The notes under the pieces are model-generated. The model did not search any database, was not told the DNA's origin, and saw only the letters and a list, made by a program, of their open reading frames with translations. Below, one piece after another: positions 5,498 through 11,043 of a stretch of 11,043 bases of DNA. The DNA is taken from assembly GCA_016219075.1 (NCBI GenBank), contig JACRCJ010000133.1, forward strand, positions 1 through 11,043, read 5' to 3'. The stretch's first letter is position 1, and every line of letters begins with the position of its first letter. The position numbers and the translations under genes are program-made. This DNA is from Deltaproteobacteria bacterium. Its GTDB lineage: Bacteria > Desulfobacterota > GWC2-55-46.

Positions 5498-6274
5498 ATG
5501 AGGTATTTTTTCACGGTATTCATCCTTTTTTTAGCCTTTATCTCTGCCGCTGAAGCCAGACTCCGCACCGAGACGGTCGAGTACACGGACTCCGGCAAGG
5601 TCCTGGAGGGTTACCTCGCCTATGACGACTCGGTCGAGGGCAGGCGCCCCGGGGTGCTTGTAGTGCATGAGTGGTGGGGCATAAACGACTACATAAAAAA
5701 ACGGACAGAGATGCTCGCCGGTCTCGGCTACGTAGCTTTTGCCGCTGACATCTACGGCAAGGGGGTCAGGACCGCCGACGCTGAAGTGGCCGGAAGGCTC
5801 GCCGGGATATACAGGGCCGACAGGGCGCTCCTCAGAAGGCGCGCGGCAAGGGGGCTTGAAGTCCTTAAAGCAAACGGACTCACAGACCCTGAGCGCGTGG
5901 CCGCCATCGGCTACTGCTTCGGCGGCACAACGGTGCTGGAACTCGCCCGTAGCGGCGCGCCGTTATCCGGCGTGGTGAGCTTTCACGGGAACCTCGACAC
6001 CCCCGCCCCCGAGACCTCTGTCATAAAGGCGAAGGTCCTCGCCCTGACCGGCGCCCTCGACCCCTATGTCACGCCCGAGCGGGTGCGCGAATTCGAGGAC
6101 GAGATGCGAAAGGCAGGGGCCGACTGGTTCATGGTGAGCTACGGCGGGGCCGTCCACTCGTTCACAAACACAGCTTCCGGGGCCGACCCCTCAAAGGGGG
6201 TCGCATATAACGAGACCGCCGACAGACGCTCATGGCGGGCGATGAAGGATTTTTTCACGGAGATATTCAAATAG
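5498..6274 (+). CDS. Exported dienelactone hydrolase family protein (alpha/beta hydrolase)
   Basis: A 258-residue protein starting with a signal peptide (1-20, hydrophobic core, EA before RL), so the enzyme likely acts in the periplasm. The fold and active site are those of the DLH family: VVHEWWGIND (55-64), the nucleophile motif GYCFGG (138-143, Cys140), Asp188 in GALDPYV and His220 in AVHSFT, giving the Cys-Asp-His triad. Family members hydrolyse dienelactone in chlorocatechol breakdown, but most homologues have unknown ester or lactone substrates, so no pathway is assigned. Upstream in-frame TTG (5480) and ATG (5486) exist; I chose ATG 5498 because GGAGG (5488-5492) lies five bases before it and the signal peptide then starts cleanly. 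It shares a likely transcript with the oxidoreductase gene 10 bp downstream. Confidence 0.88.
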   Translation: MRYFFTVFILFLAFISAAEARLRTETVEYTDSGKVLEGYLAYDDSVEGRRPGVLVVHEWWGINDYIKKRTEMLAGLGYVAFAADIYGKGVRTADAEVAGRLAGIYRADRALLRRRAARGLEVLKANGLTDPERVAAIGYCFGGTTVLELARSGAPLSGVVSFHGNLDTPAPETSVIKAKVLALTGALDPYVTPERVREFEDEMRKAGADWFMVSYGGAVHSFTNTASGADPSKGVAYNETADRRSWRAMKDFFTEIFK

Positions 6275-6284
6275 AGGAGCTGAT

Positions 6285-7244
6285 ATGAAGAGGATAACTG
6301 TCCACGAGTTCGGGGAACCAGAGGTGATGAGGATCGAGGAGGCGTCTTTGCCCGAGGCCGGGCCCGGCCAGGTAGTGGTCACGATAAAGGCCGCCGGAGT
6401 GAACCCGGTCGATACCTACATAAGGGCGGGTCTCTACGGGGCGAAGGAGCTCCCCTACACTCCGGGCTTCGACGCCGCCGGGGTGGTCGAGACGGCCGGC
6501 AAAGGGGTCTCGCGGTTCAAGCCCGGGGACAGGGTATATACATCCGGGACCTTGAGCGGCGCTTACGCCGGGGCCGCCCTGTGTCTTGAGTCCCAGATAC
6601 ACCCGCTGCCTGAAAGGATCAGCTTCCTGCAGGGCGCCTCGATCGGAGTGCCGTACGCGGCGGCCTTCAGGGCGCTCTTCCAGAAGGCCTGGGCCGCCCC
6701 GGGCGAGACCGTCCTTATCCACGGGGCCACGGGGGGCGTGGGCACCGCGGCCGTGCAGATGGCGAGGGCCGCCGGGTTGCAGGTCATAGGCACGGCCGGG
6801 ACGAAAAAAGGCAGGGACCTCGCAAGAGAGAACGGGGCGCACCATGTGGTGGAGCACGGCAAGCCGGAGCACTTAAAAGAAGTCATGGAGTTGACCGGGG
6901 GGCGCGGGGTCGACTGCATAATCGAGTTTCTCGCCAATGTCAACCTCGGAGGGGACCTGAAGATTCTGGCAAAAGGCGGCCGCGTGGTGGTGGTCGGCAG
7001 CCGCGGCGCCGTGGAGATAGACCCCAGGGACGCCATGGGAAAAGACGCCCTGGTACTGGGGATGTCGCTCTTTAACGCTACGGAGGCGGAGCTTAACTCC
7101 ATCCACGCCGCGATATTCGCGGGGCTTGAGAACGGCACATTAAACCCCGTTGTCGGCCTTCAGTTCCCTCTGGCCGGGGCCGCAGAAGCTCACCATGCCG
7201 TGATCGAGCAAAAGGCCTTCGGAAAGATCGTCCTTGTGCCGTAG
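6285..7244 (+). CDS. Quinone oxidoreductase / zeta-crystallin-type MDR family NAD(P)H-dependent oxidoreductase
   Basis: A 319-residue medium-chain dehydrogenase/reductase without the cysteine cluster of structural zinc or the catalytic zinc ligands, which places it with the quinone oxidoreductases (zeta-crystallin, Qor). The GroES-like N-terminal domain has AAGVNPVDTYIRAGLY (36-51) and PYTPGFDAAGVV (57-68). The Rossmann domain has the dinucleotide-binding loop GATGGVGTAAVQMA (147-160) and the GGRVVVVGSRG strand (231-241). Such enzymes reduce quinones or alpha,beta-unsaturated carbonyls with NADPH in the cytoplasm; the substrate here is unknown. AGAGGAG lies five bases before the ATG. The gene follows the exported hydrolase by 10 bp, so both are likely cotranscribed, perhaps in handling reactive or aromatic compounds; this link is inference. 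Confidence 0.92.
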   Translation: MKRITVHEFGEPEVMRIEEASLPEAGPGQVVVTIKAAGVNPVDTYIRAGLYGAKELPYTPGFDAAGVVETAGKGVSRFKPGDRVYTSGTLSGAYAGAALCLESQIHPLPERISFLQGASIGVPYAAAFRALFQKAWAAPGETVLIHGATGGVGTAAVQMARAAGLQVIGTAGTKKGRDLARENGAHHVVEHGKPEHLKEVMELTGGRGVDCIIEFLANVNLGGDLKILAKGGRVVVVGSRGAVEIDPRDAMGKDALVLGMSLFNATEAELNSIHAAIFAGLENGTLNPVVGLQFPLAGAAEAHHAVIEQKAFGKIVLVP

Positions 7245-7382
7245 CCTTTACCTCTGCCAATAGCCGGAGGCGGGCCTTCGTCAATGAACCCTCCGGGGTT
7301 AAAGCTCAGAACGCTAAAAATAAAAAAACTCTTTACTTCAAGCCTCTTAGGAAAACTGAGGCTCAGGTCTTATCCGCTTTTC
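7245..7382 (+). terminator. Weak termination candidates after the oxidoreductase gene
   Basis: Two short inverted repeats follow the stop: CCGGAGG/CCTCCGG (7264-7270 and 7290-7296, 19-base loop) and AGCCTC/GAGGCT (7341-7346 and 7358-7363). Neither is followed directly by a T-run. Either may end the hydrolase-oxidoreductase transcript before the rpoH promoter, but evidence is weak. Confidence 0.25.
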
Positions 7383-7411
7383 TTGACAAATAAGGCTGAA
7401 ATCTATATAAT
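7383..7411 (+). promoter_or_regulatory. Consensus sigma70 promoter of rpoH
   Basis: TTGACA (7383-7388) and TATAAT (7406-7411) both match the consensus fully with the optimal 17-bp spacer. Transcription would start near 7418, inside the left arm of the CIRCE element. Such a strong promoter implies that repression, not activation, sets the level. Confidence 0.92.
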
Positions 7412-7443
7412 ATTTAGCACTCCTGTATCATGAGTGCTAAATA
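7411..7443. promoter_or_regulatory. CIRCE element (HrcA operator)
   Basis: Perfect TTAGCACTC-N9-GAGTGCTAA (7414-7422 and 7432-7440), the exact CIRCE consensus bound by the heat-shock repressor HrcA. The pairing extends to 12-bp arms (7411-7422, 7432-7443). It abuts the -10 box and covers the predicted start site, so bound HrcA should block initiation. The hrcA gene itself is not in the window. Confidence 0.95.
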
Positions 7444-7462
7444 GACAGACGAAGAGGCATTG

Positions 7463-8266
7463 ATGAGTCTACCTGTTTTGACAGATTCCATCCAGAGCTA
7501 CATGACCGAGGTGAACCGTTACCCGGTGCTGACGCCGGATGAGGAGTTCAGGGTCGCCGAGAGGTACTACAAGCACAAAAGCCTCGACGACGCCCACACG
7601 CTCGTGGTCTCGAACCTGAGGTATGTCGTAAAGATAGCCTTCGAGTTCCGTAACTACGGGTGCAAGCTCGCGGACCTTATCCAGGAAGGCAACATAGGAC
7701 TGATGATAGCGGTAAAGAAGTTCAACCCCTACAAGGGGTTCCGCCTCATCACATACGCCACATGGTGGATAAAGTCCTGTATCCAGGAGTTTATCTTAAA
7801 GACCCGCGGGGCCGTCAAAAGGGGCTCGAAGGCCCTTAAGAGAAAGCTCTTTTACAGGAAAGACGCGACCCTCTCCCCGTTTGAAGAGATAGATACTGCC
7901 CCGCCTGAGAGGAGTTCCAGGTACGAGGATATCGATCCGGGGCACGACCTGTCGCTCGACAGCTCCGTCCCGGACGGCAACGCCACGCGCCTGGACATGC
8001 TCCCCGACACCGCGGCGGGCCCGTTTGAGGCGGCCACGGTAAAACAGGACGGTGCTCTGGTAAAAAAAGAGGTCACAAGCGCCCTTGCGCTCCTCAACGA
8101 CAAGGAGAGGCTCGTCATAGAGAACAGGCTCATGGCCGAAGAGCCGGCAAGCCTTCAGTCCATAGGCGCTCAACTCGGGCTCACCAGGGAGCGCGTAAGG
8201 CAGATAGAAAGCTCTGCCCTGAAGAAACTCCAGAAGAGACTCTCGGGCAAACTCTTCCCGGCGTAA
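7463..8266 (+). CDS. rpoH: RpoH-type (sigma32) heat-shock sigma factor
   Basis: A 267-residue group 3 sigma70-family factor. Region 1.2/2.1 begins at about 10-60; region 2.2-2.4 is clear with LADLIQEGNIGLMIAVKKFNPYKGFRLITYATWWIK in segment 69-104, whose core polymerase-binding and -10-reading residues are conserved. Region 4.2 is the helix-turn-helix at 231-260, with LGLTRERVRQIESSALKKL (238-256) reading the -35 box. The segment after region 2.4 (GAVKRGSKALKRKLFYRKD, 116-134) corresponds to the RpoH box QRKLFFNLR but only KRKLF is kept. The linker at 135-180 is acidic and poorly conserved. I chose ATG 7463 (AGAGG five bases upstream) over the adjacent TTG at 7460. The CIRCE element upstream supports a heat-shock role: loss of HrcA repression would raise this factor, which would then drive chaperone and protease genes. 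Confidence 0.9.
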   Translation: MSLPVLTDSIQSYMTEVNRYPVLTPDEEFRVAERYYKHKSLDDAHTLVVSNLRYVVKIAFEFRNYGCKLADLIQEGNIGLMIAVKKFNPYKGFRLITYATWWIKSCIQEFILKTRGAVKRGSKALKRKLFYRKDATLSPFEEIDTAPPERSSRYEDIDPGHDLSLDSSVPDGNATRLDMLPDTAAGPFEAATVKQDGALVKKEVTSALALLNDKERLVIENRLMAEEPASLQSIGAQLGLTRERVRQIESSALKKLQKRLSGKLFPA

Positions 8267-8271
8267 AAAGG

Positions 8272-8288
8272 CCCCCCCACGGGGGGGG
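8272..8288 (+). terminator. C7/G8 hairpin after rpoH
   Basis: A run of seven C, then AC, then eight G, six bases past the rpoH stop, can form a short very GC-rich stem. No T-run follows, so on its own it is a weak terminator; it may act with the palindrome at 8338-8367. Confidence 0.35.
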
Positions 8289-8337
8289 ATTTAAAGACCG
8301 CGGGGTATTGAGACCTAAAAAACAATTAAGACCTTTT

Positions 8338-8367
8338 GAGAGGCCGGTTTTTAAAAACCGGCCTCTC
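8338..8367. terminator. 30-bp perfect palindrome, probable rpoH terminator
   Basis: Arms GAGAGGCCGGTTTTT (8338-8352) and its exact complement (8353-8367) form a perfect palindrome with no spacer; the AT centre would open as the loop. CTGTCTTTAAGCCTTTTT follows on the plus strand. Location 70-100 bases after rpoH and stem strength favour a terminator. Confidence 0.65.
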
Positions 8368-8474
8368 CTGTCTTTAAGCCTTTTTCCGCCCCGGCCCCCT
8401 GACTCTCCGGGCCACGGGGGCCTCCCCGCATTTTCAGCCGCCGGACCCAAAGGCTTTCAAGGCTCCTCTCCCCT

Positions 8475-8498
8475 AAATAAGTAAACACTTACTTATTT
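8475..8498. promoter_or_regulatory. 24-bp operator-like inverted repeat
   Basis: Perfect arms AAATAAGTAA (8475-8484) and TTACTTATTT (8489-8498) with ACAC spacer. The AT-rich repeat stands out in GC-rich surroundings. Size and symmetry resemble operators of TetR-family repressors, but no regulator gene is near. It lies about 195 bases before the alr start. The factor is unknown. Confidence 0.5.
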
Positions 8499-8516
8499 GG
8501 CCGGCACCTAAAAAAC

Positions 8517-8534
8517 TTGGCATAACAATAGCTT
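8517..8534 (+). promoter_or_regulatory. Possible sigma54-type promoter upstream of alr
   Basis: TTGGCAT (8517-8523) followed by TAGCTT around 8529-8534 places GG and GC exactly ten bases apart, as in sigma54 -24/-12 elements. The -24 box is good, the -12 box (TAGC instead of TTGC) is imperfect. It lies just downstream of the 24-bp palindrome. No activator site or sigma54-linked gene supports it. Confidence 0.2.
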
Positions 8535-8571
8535 ACCTCGACGAGAGCCAGTTTTCCCTTTACAGGCGGCC

Positions 8572-8602
8572 TTGAAAGGTGCTATTAAATACTTGTTAAA
8601 AT
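8572..8602 (+). promoter_or_regulatory. Possible sigma70-type promoter of alr-mla operon
   Basis: TTGAAA (8572-8577) and TAAAAT (8597-8602) are each one base off consensus, but the 19-bp spacer is long. No better sigma70 match exists close to alr. Confidence 0.3.
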
Positions 8603-8642
8603 CCGTCTTGCAAAAGCTTCTTTCTCATGGACTTTCCGCGGG

Positions 8643-8662
8643 CCCGGGGCCCCGGGGTTTTT
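8643..8662 (+). terminator. GC hairpin plus T5 in the alr leader
   Basis: CCCGG-GGCC-CCGGG (8643-8656) followed by G and five T looks like a small intrinsic terminator just 18 bases before the alr ribosome site. It could act as an attenuator in the leader, or be chance in GC-rich DNA. It would lie inside the coding region if the ATG at 8627 were used. Confidence 0.3.
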
Positions 8663-8680
8663 AATCCGTTAAAAAGACCA

Positions 8681-8686
8681 AAGGAG
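8681..8686 (+). promoter_or_regulatory. Ribosome binding site fixing the TTG start of alr
   Basis: AAGGAG six bases before TTG (8693-8695). The in-frame upstream ATG at 8627 has no such site, so translation most likely starts at the TTG. Confidence 0.75.
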
Positions 8687-8692
8687 ACCGCG

Positions 8693-9808
8693 TTGGAGAG
8701 AAGGCCGACCTCCGCCATCGTAGACACGGGGGCGCTTAAACATAACTACTTCCAATTGAGGGACAGGGTCTCAAAGACCTCAAAAGTAATGGCCGTGGTA
8801 AAGGCCAACGCCTACGGGCACGGGGACATCGAGGTAGCCGGGGTCCTTGAGCGTCTCGGGTGCGAGTTTTTCGGCGTGGCCATAGCCGAGGAAGGCGAGA
8901 GGCTCAGGAAAAGCGGGATCACAAGACCCATAGTCGTCCTCGGCGGCATATACCCCGGACAGGTAAAAGACATCTTCCCGCTCGACCTGACCCCGGTGGT
9001 ATTCGACATCCCGACCGCCGCCGCTCTGAACTCTTACGCCGAAAGACTCGGCACCGTAAAAAATATCCATGTAAAGATAGACACCGGCATGGGCCGCCTT
9101 GGGCTTTTGGCCGGAGAGATCGCCCCGTTTTTCAAGGGGTTGAAGGGGCTTAAGAACCTCAGGCTCGAAGCGGTCCTCTCTCACTTCGCCGAGGCCGAGT
9201 CCTCGGACCTGGACTTCACCGTCAGGCAGCTTGAGGACTTCCTTAAAGGCGTCGATATGATAAAGGGGCTCGGGTACGCCCCGGAGTATATCGACATGGC
9301 CAACAGCGCAGCCGCCGTGGCGCACCCGGACTCCCGGATGGACATCATAAGGCCGGGGATAATGCTCTACGGCTCTTACCCGGCCCCGCGGTTCGCGAAA
9401 GACATAAGCCTCAAACCCGTACTGACGCTCAAGACCCGGGTGCTGCACCTGAAGAAGGTCCCCCCCGGCTTTACGGTAAGCTACGGGAGGACCTTTACCG
9501 CGGCAGAAGAGTGCGTCATAGCGACCCTCCCCATAGGATACGCCGACGGATTGCCGAGAAGGCTTTCCGGGAAAGGAGAAGTCCTTGTAAGAGGAGAGCG
9601 GGCGCCGATCGCCGGAAGGGTCTGCATGGACTTGACAATGTGCGATGTTACGAATATAAATGGTGTGGCCGCAGGCGACGAGGTAGTGGTCATAGGGACC
9701 CAGGGACCGGAGACGATCCCCGTGGAAGAGGTCGCCGAGAGGTCCGGCACAATAAGCTATGAGATATTCTGCAATATCTCCGGGCGCGTGCCGAGAGTGT
9801 ACGTATGA
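8693..9808 (+). CDS. alr: Alanine racemase
   Basis: A 371-residue PLP enzyme that interconverts L- and D-alanine, giving D-Ala for peptidoglycan. The TIM-barrel domain starts with RPTSAIVDTGALKHNY (4-19); Lys37 in VVKANAYGHG (35-44) binds PLP as a Schiff base. TGMGRLG (131-137) holds the conserved Arg, HFAEAES (164-170) follows, and NSAAAV (204-209) and RPGIMLYG (220-227) line the cofactor site. Tyr264 in VSYGRTFTA (262-270) is the second catalytic base, and GYADGLPRR (282-290) and CMDLTMCDVT (311-320) are signature stretches of the C-terminal domain. Starting at TTG 8693 removes a 22-residue Pro/Arg-rich extension encoded from ATG 8627 that has no ribosome site and no likeness to the family. 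The stop overlaps the mlaE start (ATGA), so the two are translationally coupled. Confidence 0.95.
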   Translation: MERRPTSAIVDTGALKHNYFQLRDRVSKTSKVMAVVKANAYGHGDIEVAGVLERLGCEFFGVAIAEEGERLRKSGITRPIVVLGGIYPGQVKDIFPLDLTPVVFDIPTAAALNSYAERLGTVKNIHVKIDTGMGRLGLLAGEIAPFFKGLKGLKNLRLEAVLSHFAEAESSDLDFTVRQLEDFLKGVDMIKGLGYAPEYIDMANSAAAVAHPDSRMDIIRPGIMLYGSYPAPRFAKDISLKPVLTLKTRVLHLKKVPPGFTVSYGRTFTAAEECVIATLPIGYADGLPRRLSGKGEVLVRGERAPIAGRVCMDLTMCDVTNINGVAAGDEVVVIGTQGPETIPVEEVAERSGTISYEIFCNISGRVPRVYV

Positions 9809-10587
9809 TCAGGATGATCAAAGCCTACCTTGAAAAGCTCGGCGGCTCGGCCGAGAAGTTCGTAACCTCCACGGGGCAGATGGCCATGATGCTCGCCCAG
9901 GCCGTCATGTACGCCTTCACCCCGCCTGTCAAGCCCAGGAACATCTTCAAGCAGATGGAGTTCGTGGGCGTGCAGAGCCTCTTTGTAGTCGTTCTGACAG
10001 GCACATTCACGGGGATGGTGCTCGCGCTCCAGAGCTATAACGCATTAAAGAGGTTCGGCGCCGAGAGCCTCGTGGGCCCCACAGTGGCGCTCAGCATGGC
10101 CAGGGAGCTCGGCCCGGTCCTTACTGGCCTCATGGTCACCGGCAGAGCCGGAAGCGCCATGGCCACGGAGCTTGGCACCATGAGGGTCACCGAGCAGATA
10201 GACGCCCTGTACACGATGGCCGTCAACCCGGTGAAGTACCTGGTGGTGCCGAGGATAATAGCGGGGGTCTTCATGTTCCCGATCCTGACCATCATAACGG
10301 ATTTCGTAGGGGTGGTCGGCGGGTACATGGTCGGCGTGCGGCTTCTGGGCATAAACCCCGGCGTGTACATCGGCCGCACCGTGGACTTCGTCCAGTTAAA
10401 CGACATATTAATAGGGCTCGAGAAATCCCTGGTCTTCGGCCTCATAATGTCGCTCGTCGCCTGCTACAACGGTTTTTACGCGACAGGGGGCGCCGAGGGC
10501 GTGGGACGCTCGGCAACGAGTTCGGTCGTCACGGCCAGCGTCCTGATACTGGTCTCGGACTACATCCTGTCGTCGTTTCTATCCTGA
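9805..10587 (+). CDS. mlaE: MlaE-family ABC transporter permease
   Basis: A 260-residue inner-membrane permease of the MlaFEDB-type system that moves phospholipids between inner and outer membrane and helps keep outer-membrane asymmetry. An amphipathic N-terminus (1-48) is followed by about five hydrophobic segments. The family signature is strong: ARELGPVLTGLMVTGRAGSA lies at 99-118 and ATELGTMRVTEQIDALYTM at 120-138, facing the ATPase. Length matches the family. The ATG at 9805 lies in the alr stop codon (4-base overlap); an ATG three codons later is the alternative. The next gene is the matching ATPase. The substrate is inferred from the family; transporters of this type can also carry other lipids or hydrophobic compounds. 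Confidence 0.95.
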   Translation: MIRMIKAYLEKLGGSAEKFVTSTGQMAMMLAQAVMYAFTPPVKPRNIFKQMEFVGVQSLFVVVLTGTFTGMVLALQSYNALKRFGAESLVGPTVALSMARELGPVLTGLMVTGRAGSAMATELGTMRVTEQIDALYTMAVNPVKYLVVPRIIAGVFMFPILTIITDFVGVVGGYMVGVRLLGINPGVYIGRTVDFVQLNDILIGLEKSLVFGLIMSLVACYNGFYATGGAEGVGRSATSSVVTASVLILVSDYILSSFLS

Positions 10588-10610
10588 CGGCTTGATAATC
10601 CGGCGGATGT

Positions 10611-11043
10611 ATGATAAAAATTGTTGATTTAAAGAAAAGATTCAATACCAAAAGAGTCCTCGACGGATTGAACCTTGAGATCGAGCAGGGGAAGATTACC
10701 GTCATCATCGGGAGGTCCGGAGAGGGCAAAAGCGTGCTGATAAAGCACATAATAGGGCTCCTGAGGCCGGATTCCGGCCAGATATTCCTCGACGACATGG
10801 AGATAAGCTCCATGAAGGAGAAGGACTTTAACGAGGTCAGGAAGCGTTTCGGGATGCTATTTCAGGGCGGGGCCCTCTTTGACTCGTTGACGGTGGCGGG
10901 AAATGTCGGTTTCCCGCTCAAGGAACATACCGACCTCAGCGACGAAGACATCCTCAAGGTGGTCTCCGAGAAGCTGCGGAGGGTCGGCCTCGTGGATGTC
11001 GAGGACATGATGCCCTCGGACTTAAGCGGCGGCATGCGTAAAA
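10611..11043 (+). CDS. mlaF: MlaF-family ABC transporter ATPase, N-terminal part
   Basis: The first 144 residues of the ATPase partner of MlaE; the right edge cuts the gene. Visible are the Walker A loop GRSGEGKS (34-41), the Q-loop MLFQGGALFDSLTV (82-95, Gln85), the stretch FPLKEHTDLS (101-110), which closely matches the REHT region of E. coli MlaF, and the signature LSGGM (138-142). Walker B and the H-loop lie beyond the window. ATP hydrolysis here powers lipid transport by the MlaE dimer on the cytoplasmic side. The start ATG is 23 bases after mlaE behind a weak GGCGGA site; the ATG five bases earlier runs into a stop after a few codons. A gene for the MlaD substrate-binding protein is expected next. 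Confidence 0.93.
   Translation, partial: MIKIVDLKKRFNTKRVLDGLNLEIEQGKITVIIGRSGEGKSVLIKHIIGLLRPDSGQIFLDDMEISSMKEKDFNEVRKRFGMLFQGGALFDSLTVAGNVGFPLKEHTDLSDEDILKVVSEKLRRVGLVDVEDMMPSDLSGGMRK

Larger units (their letters stand above)
8267..8692. other. rpoH-alr intergenic region
   Basis: A 426-bp stretch without a convincing gene. It holds the two rpoH 3' hairpins, a GGCCCCC/GGGGGCC repeat (8393-8399, 8416-8422), the 24-bp operator-like palindrome, weak promoter candidates, a GC hairpin with T5 and the alr ribosome site, each listed separately where supportable. Open frames here lack ribosome sites and coding character. Confidence 0.6.

Noticed and set aside
8181..8450. Minus-strand frame of 89 codons across the rpoH 3' end and terminators
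   Set aside because: It crosses the perfect palindrome and the C7/G8 hairpin. Its composition (Gly, Arg, Pro-rich) reflects these, not a protein.
8780..9448. Long antisense frame (222 codons) over alr
   Set aside because: It is an antisense frame over codons of a recognised gene, a common by-product of GC-rich codon use. It shows no domain and no ribosome site of note.
1..11043. CRISPR arrays, tRNA or rRNA genes, insertion sequences, prophage or defence genes
   Set aside because: I looked for regular direct repeats, tRNA arms and TTCRA loops, transposase or integrase motifs and saw none. All long coding frames belong to recognised housekeeping families.

Overview
The window is GC-rich bacterial chromosome with ordinary, tightly packed housekeeping genes. 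Visible traits are frequent AGG (Arg) and ATA (Ile) codons, a split ATP synthase locus with only Fo genes, an RpoH-type sigma factor under a CIRCE element, MlaE/MlaF outer-membrane lipid transport genes, and a fused nucleotidyltransferase/phosphohexomutase. Together these suggest a Gram-negative from the Desulfobacterota (Deltaproteobacteria) or a nearby phylum such as Nitrospirota. This placement is inferred from gene content and is not proven.

Left part, minus strand (1-3124): the 5' part of a metallo-beta-lactamase-fold hydrolase runs off the left edge. Upstream of it is a 243-bp spacer holding three strong hairpins in a row. Next comes an 837-residue sugar-1-phosphate nucleotidyltransferase fused to a phosphohexomutase-like domain whose active-site loops are strongly altered. 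It starts at GTG behind a perfect Shine-Dalgarno and a good sigma70 promoter at 3096-3124.

Fo cluster, plus strand (3270-5265): a sigma70-like promoter, then atpZ, atpI and atpB with overlapping ends, a 208-bp gap, and atpE. A 20-bp perfect hairpin terminator closes the unit. No F1 or stator genes follow. Subunit c carries a cleavable-looking signal sequence and most, but not all, of the Na+-ligand signature.

Middle (5381-7244): an exported dienelactone-hydrolase-family protein and a zinc-free quinone-oxidoreductase-type MDR protein, 10 bp apart, probably one transcript.

Stress regulation (7383-8367): a consensus sigma70 promoter (TTGACA, 17 bp, TATAAT) directly abutted by a perfect CIRCE inverted repeat, followed by a sigma32-type factor. 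HrcA repression would control the supply of the heat-shock sigma factor. A perfect 30-bp palindrome lies downstream as terminator.

Right part (8475-11043): an intergenic region with a 24-bp operator-like palindrome, then alanine racemase (TTG start), mlaE (4-bp overlap with alr) and the start of mlaF, cut by the window edge. This pairs peptidoglycan precursor supply with phospholipid transport in one apparent operon.

I found no phage, CRISPR, transposase, defence or rRNA/tRNA genes, and no convincing wholly new system. The most notable signals are the CIRCE-rpoH arrangement, the degenerate mutase domain, the subunit c features and the hairpin cluster.
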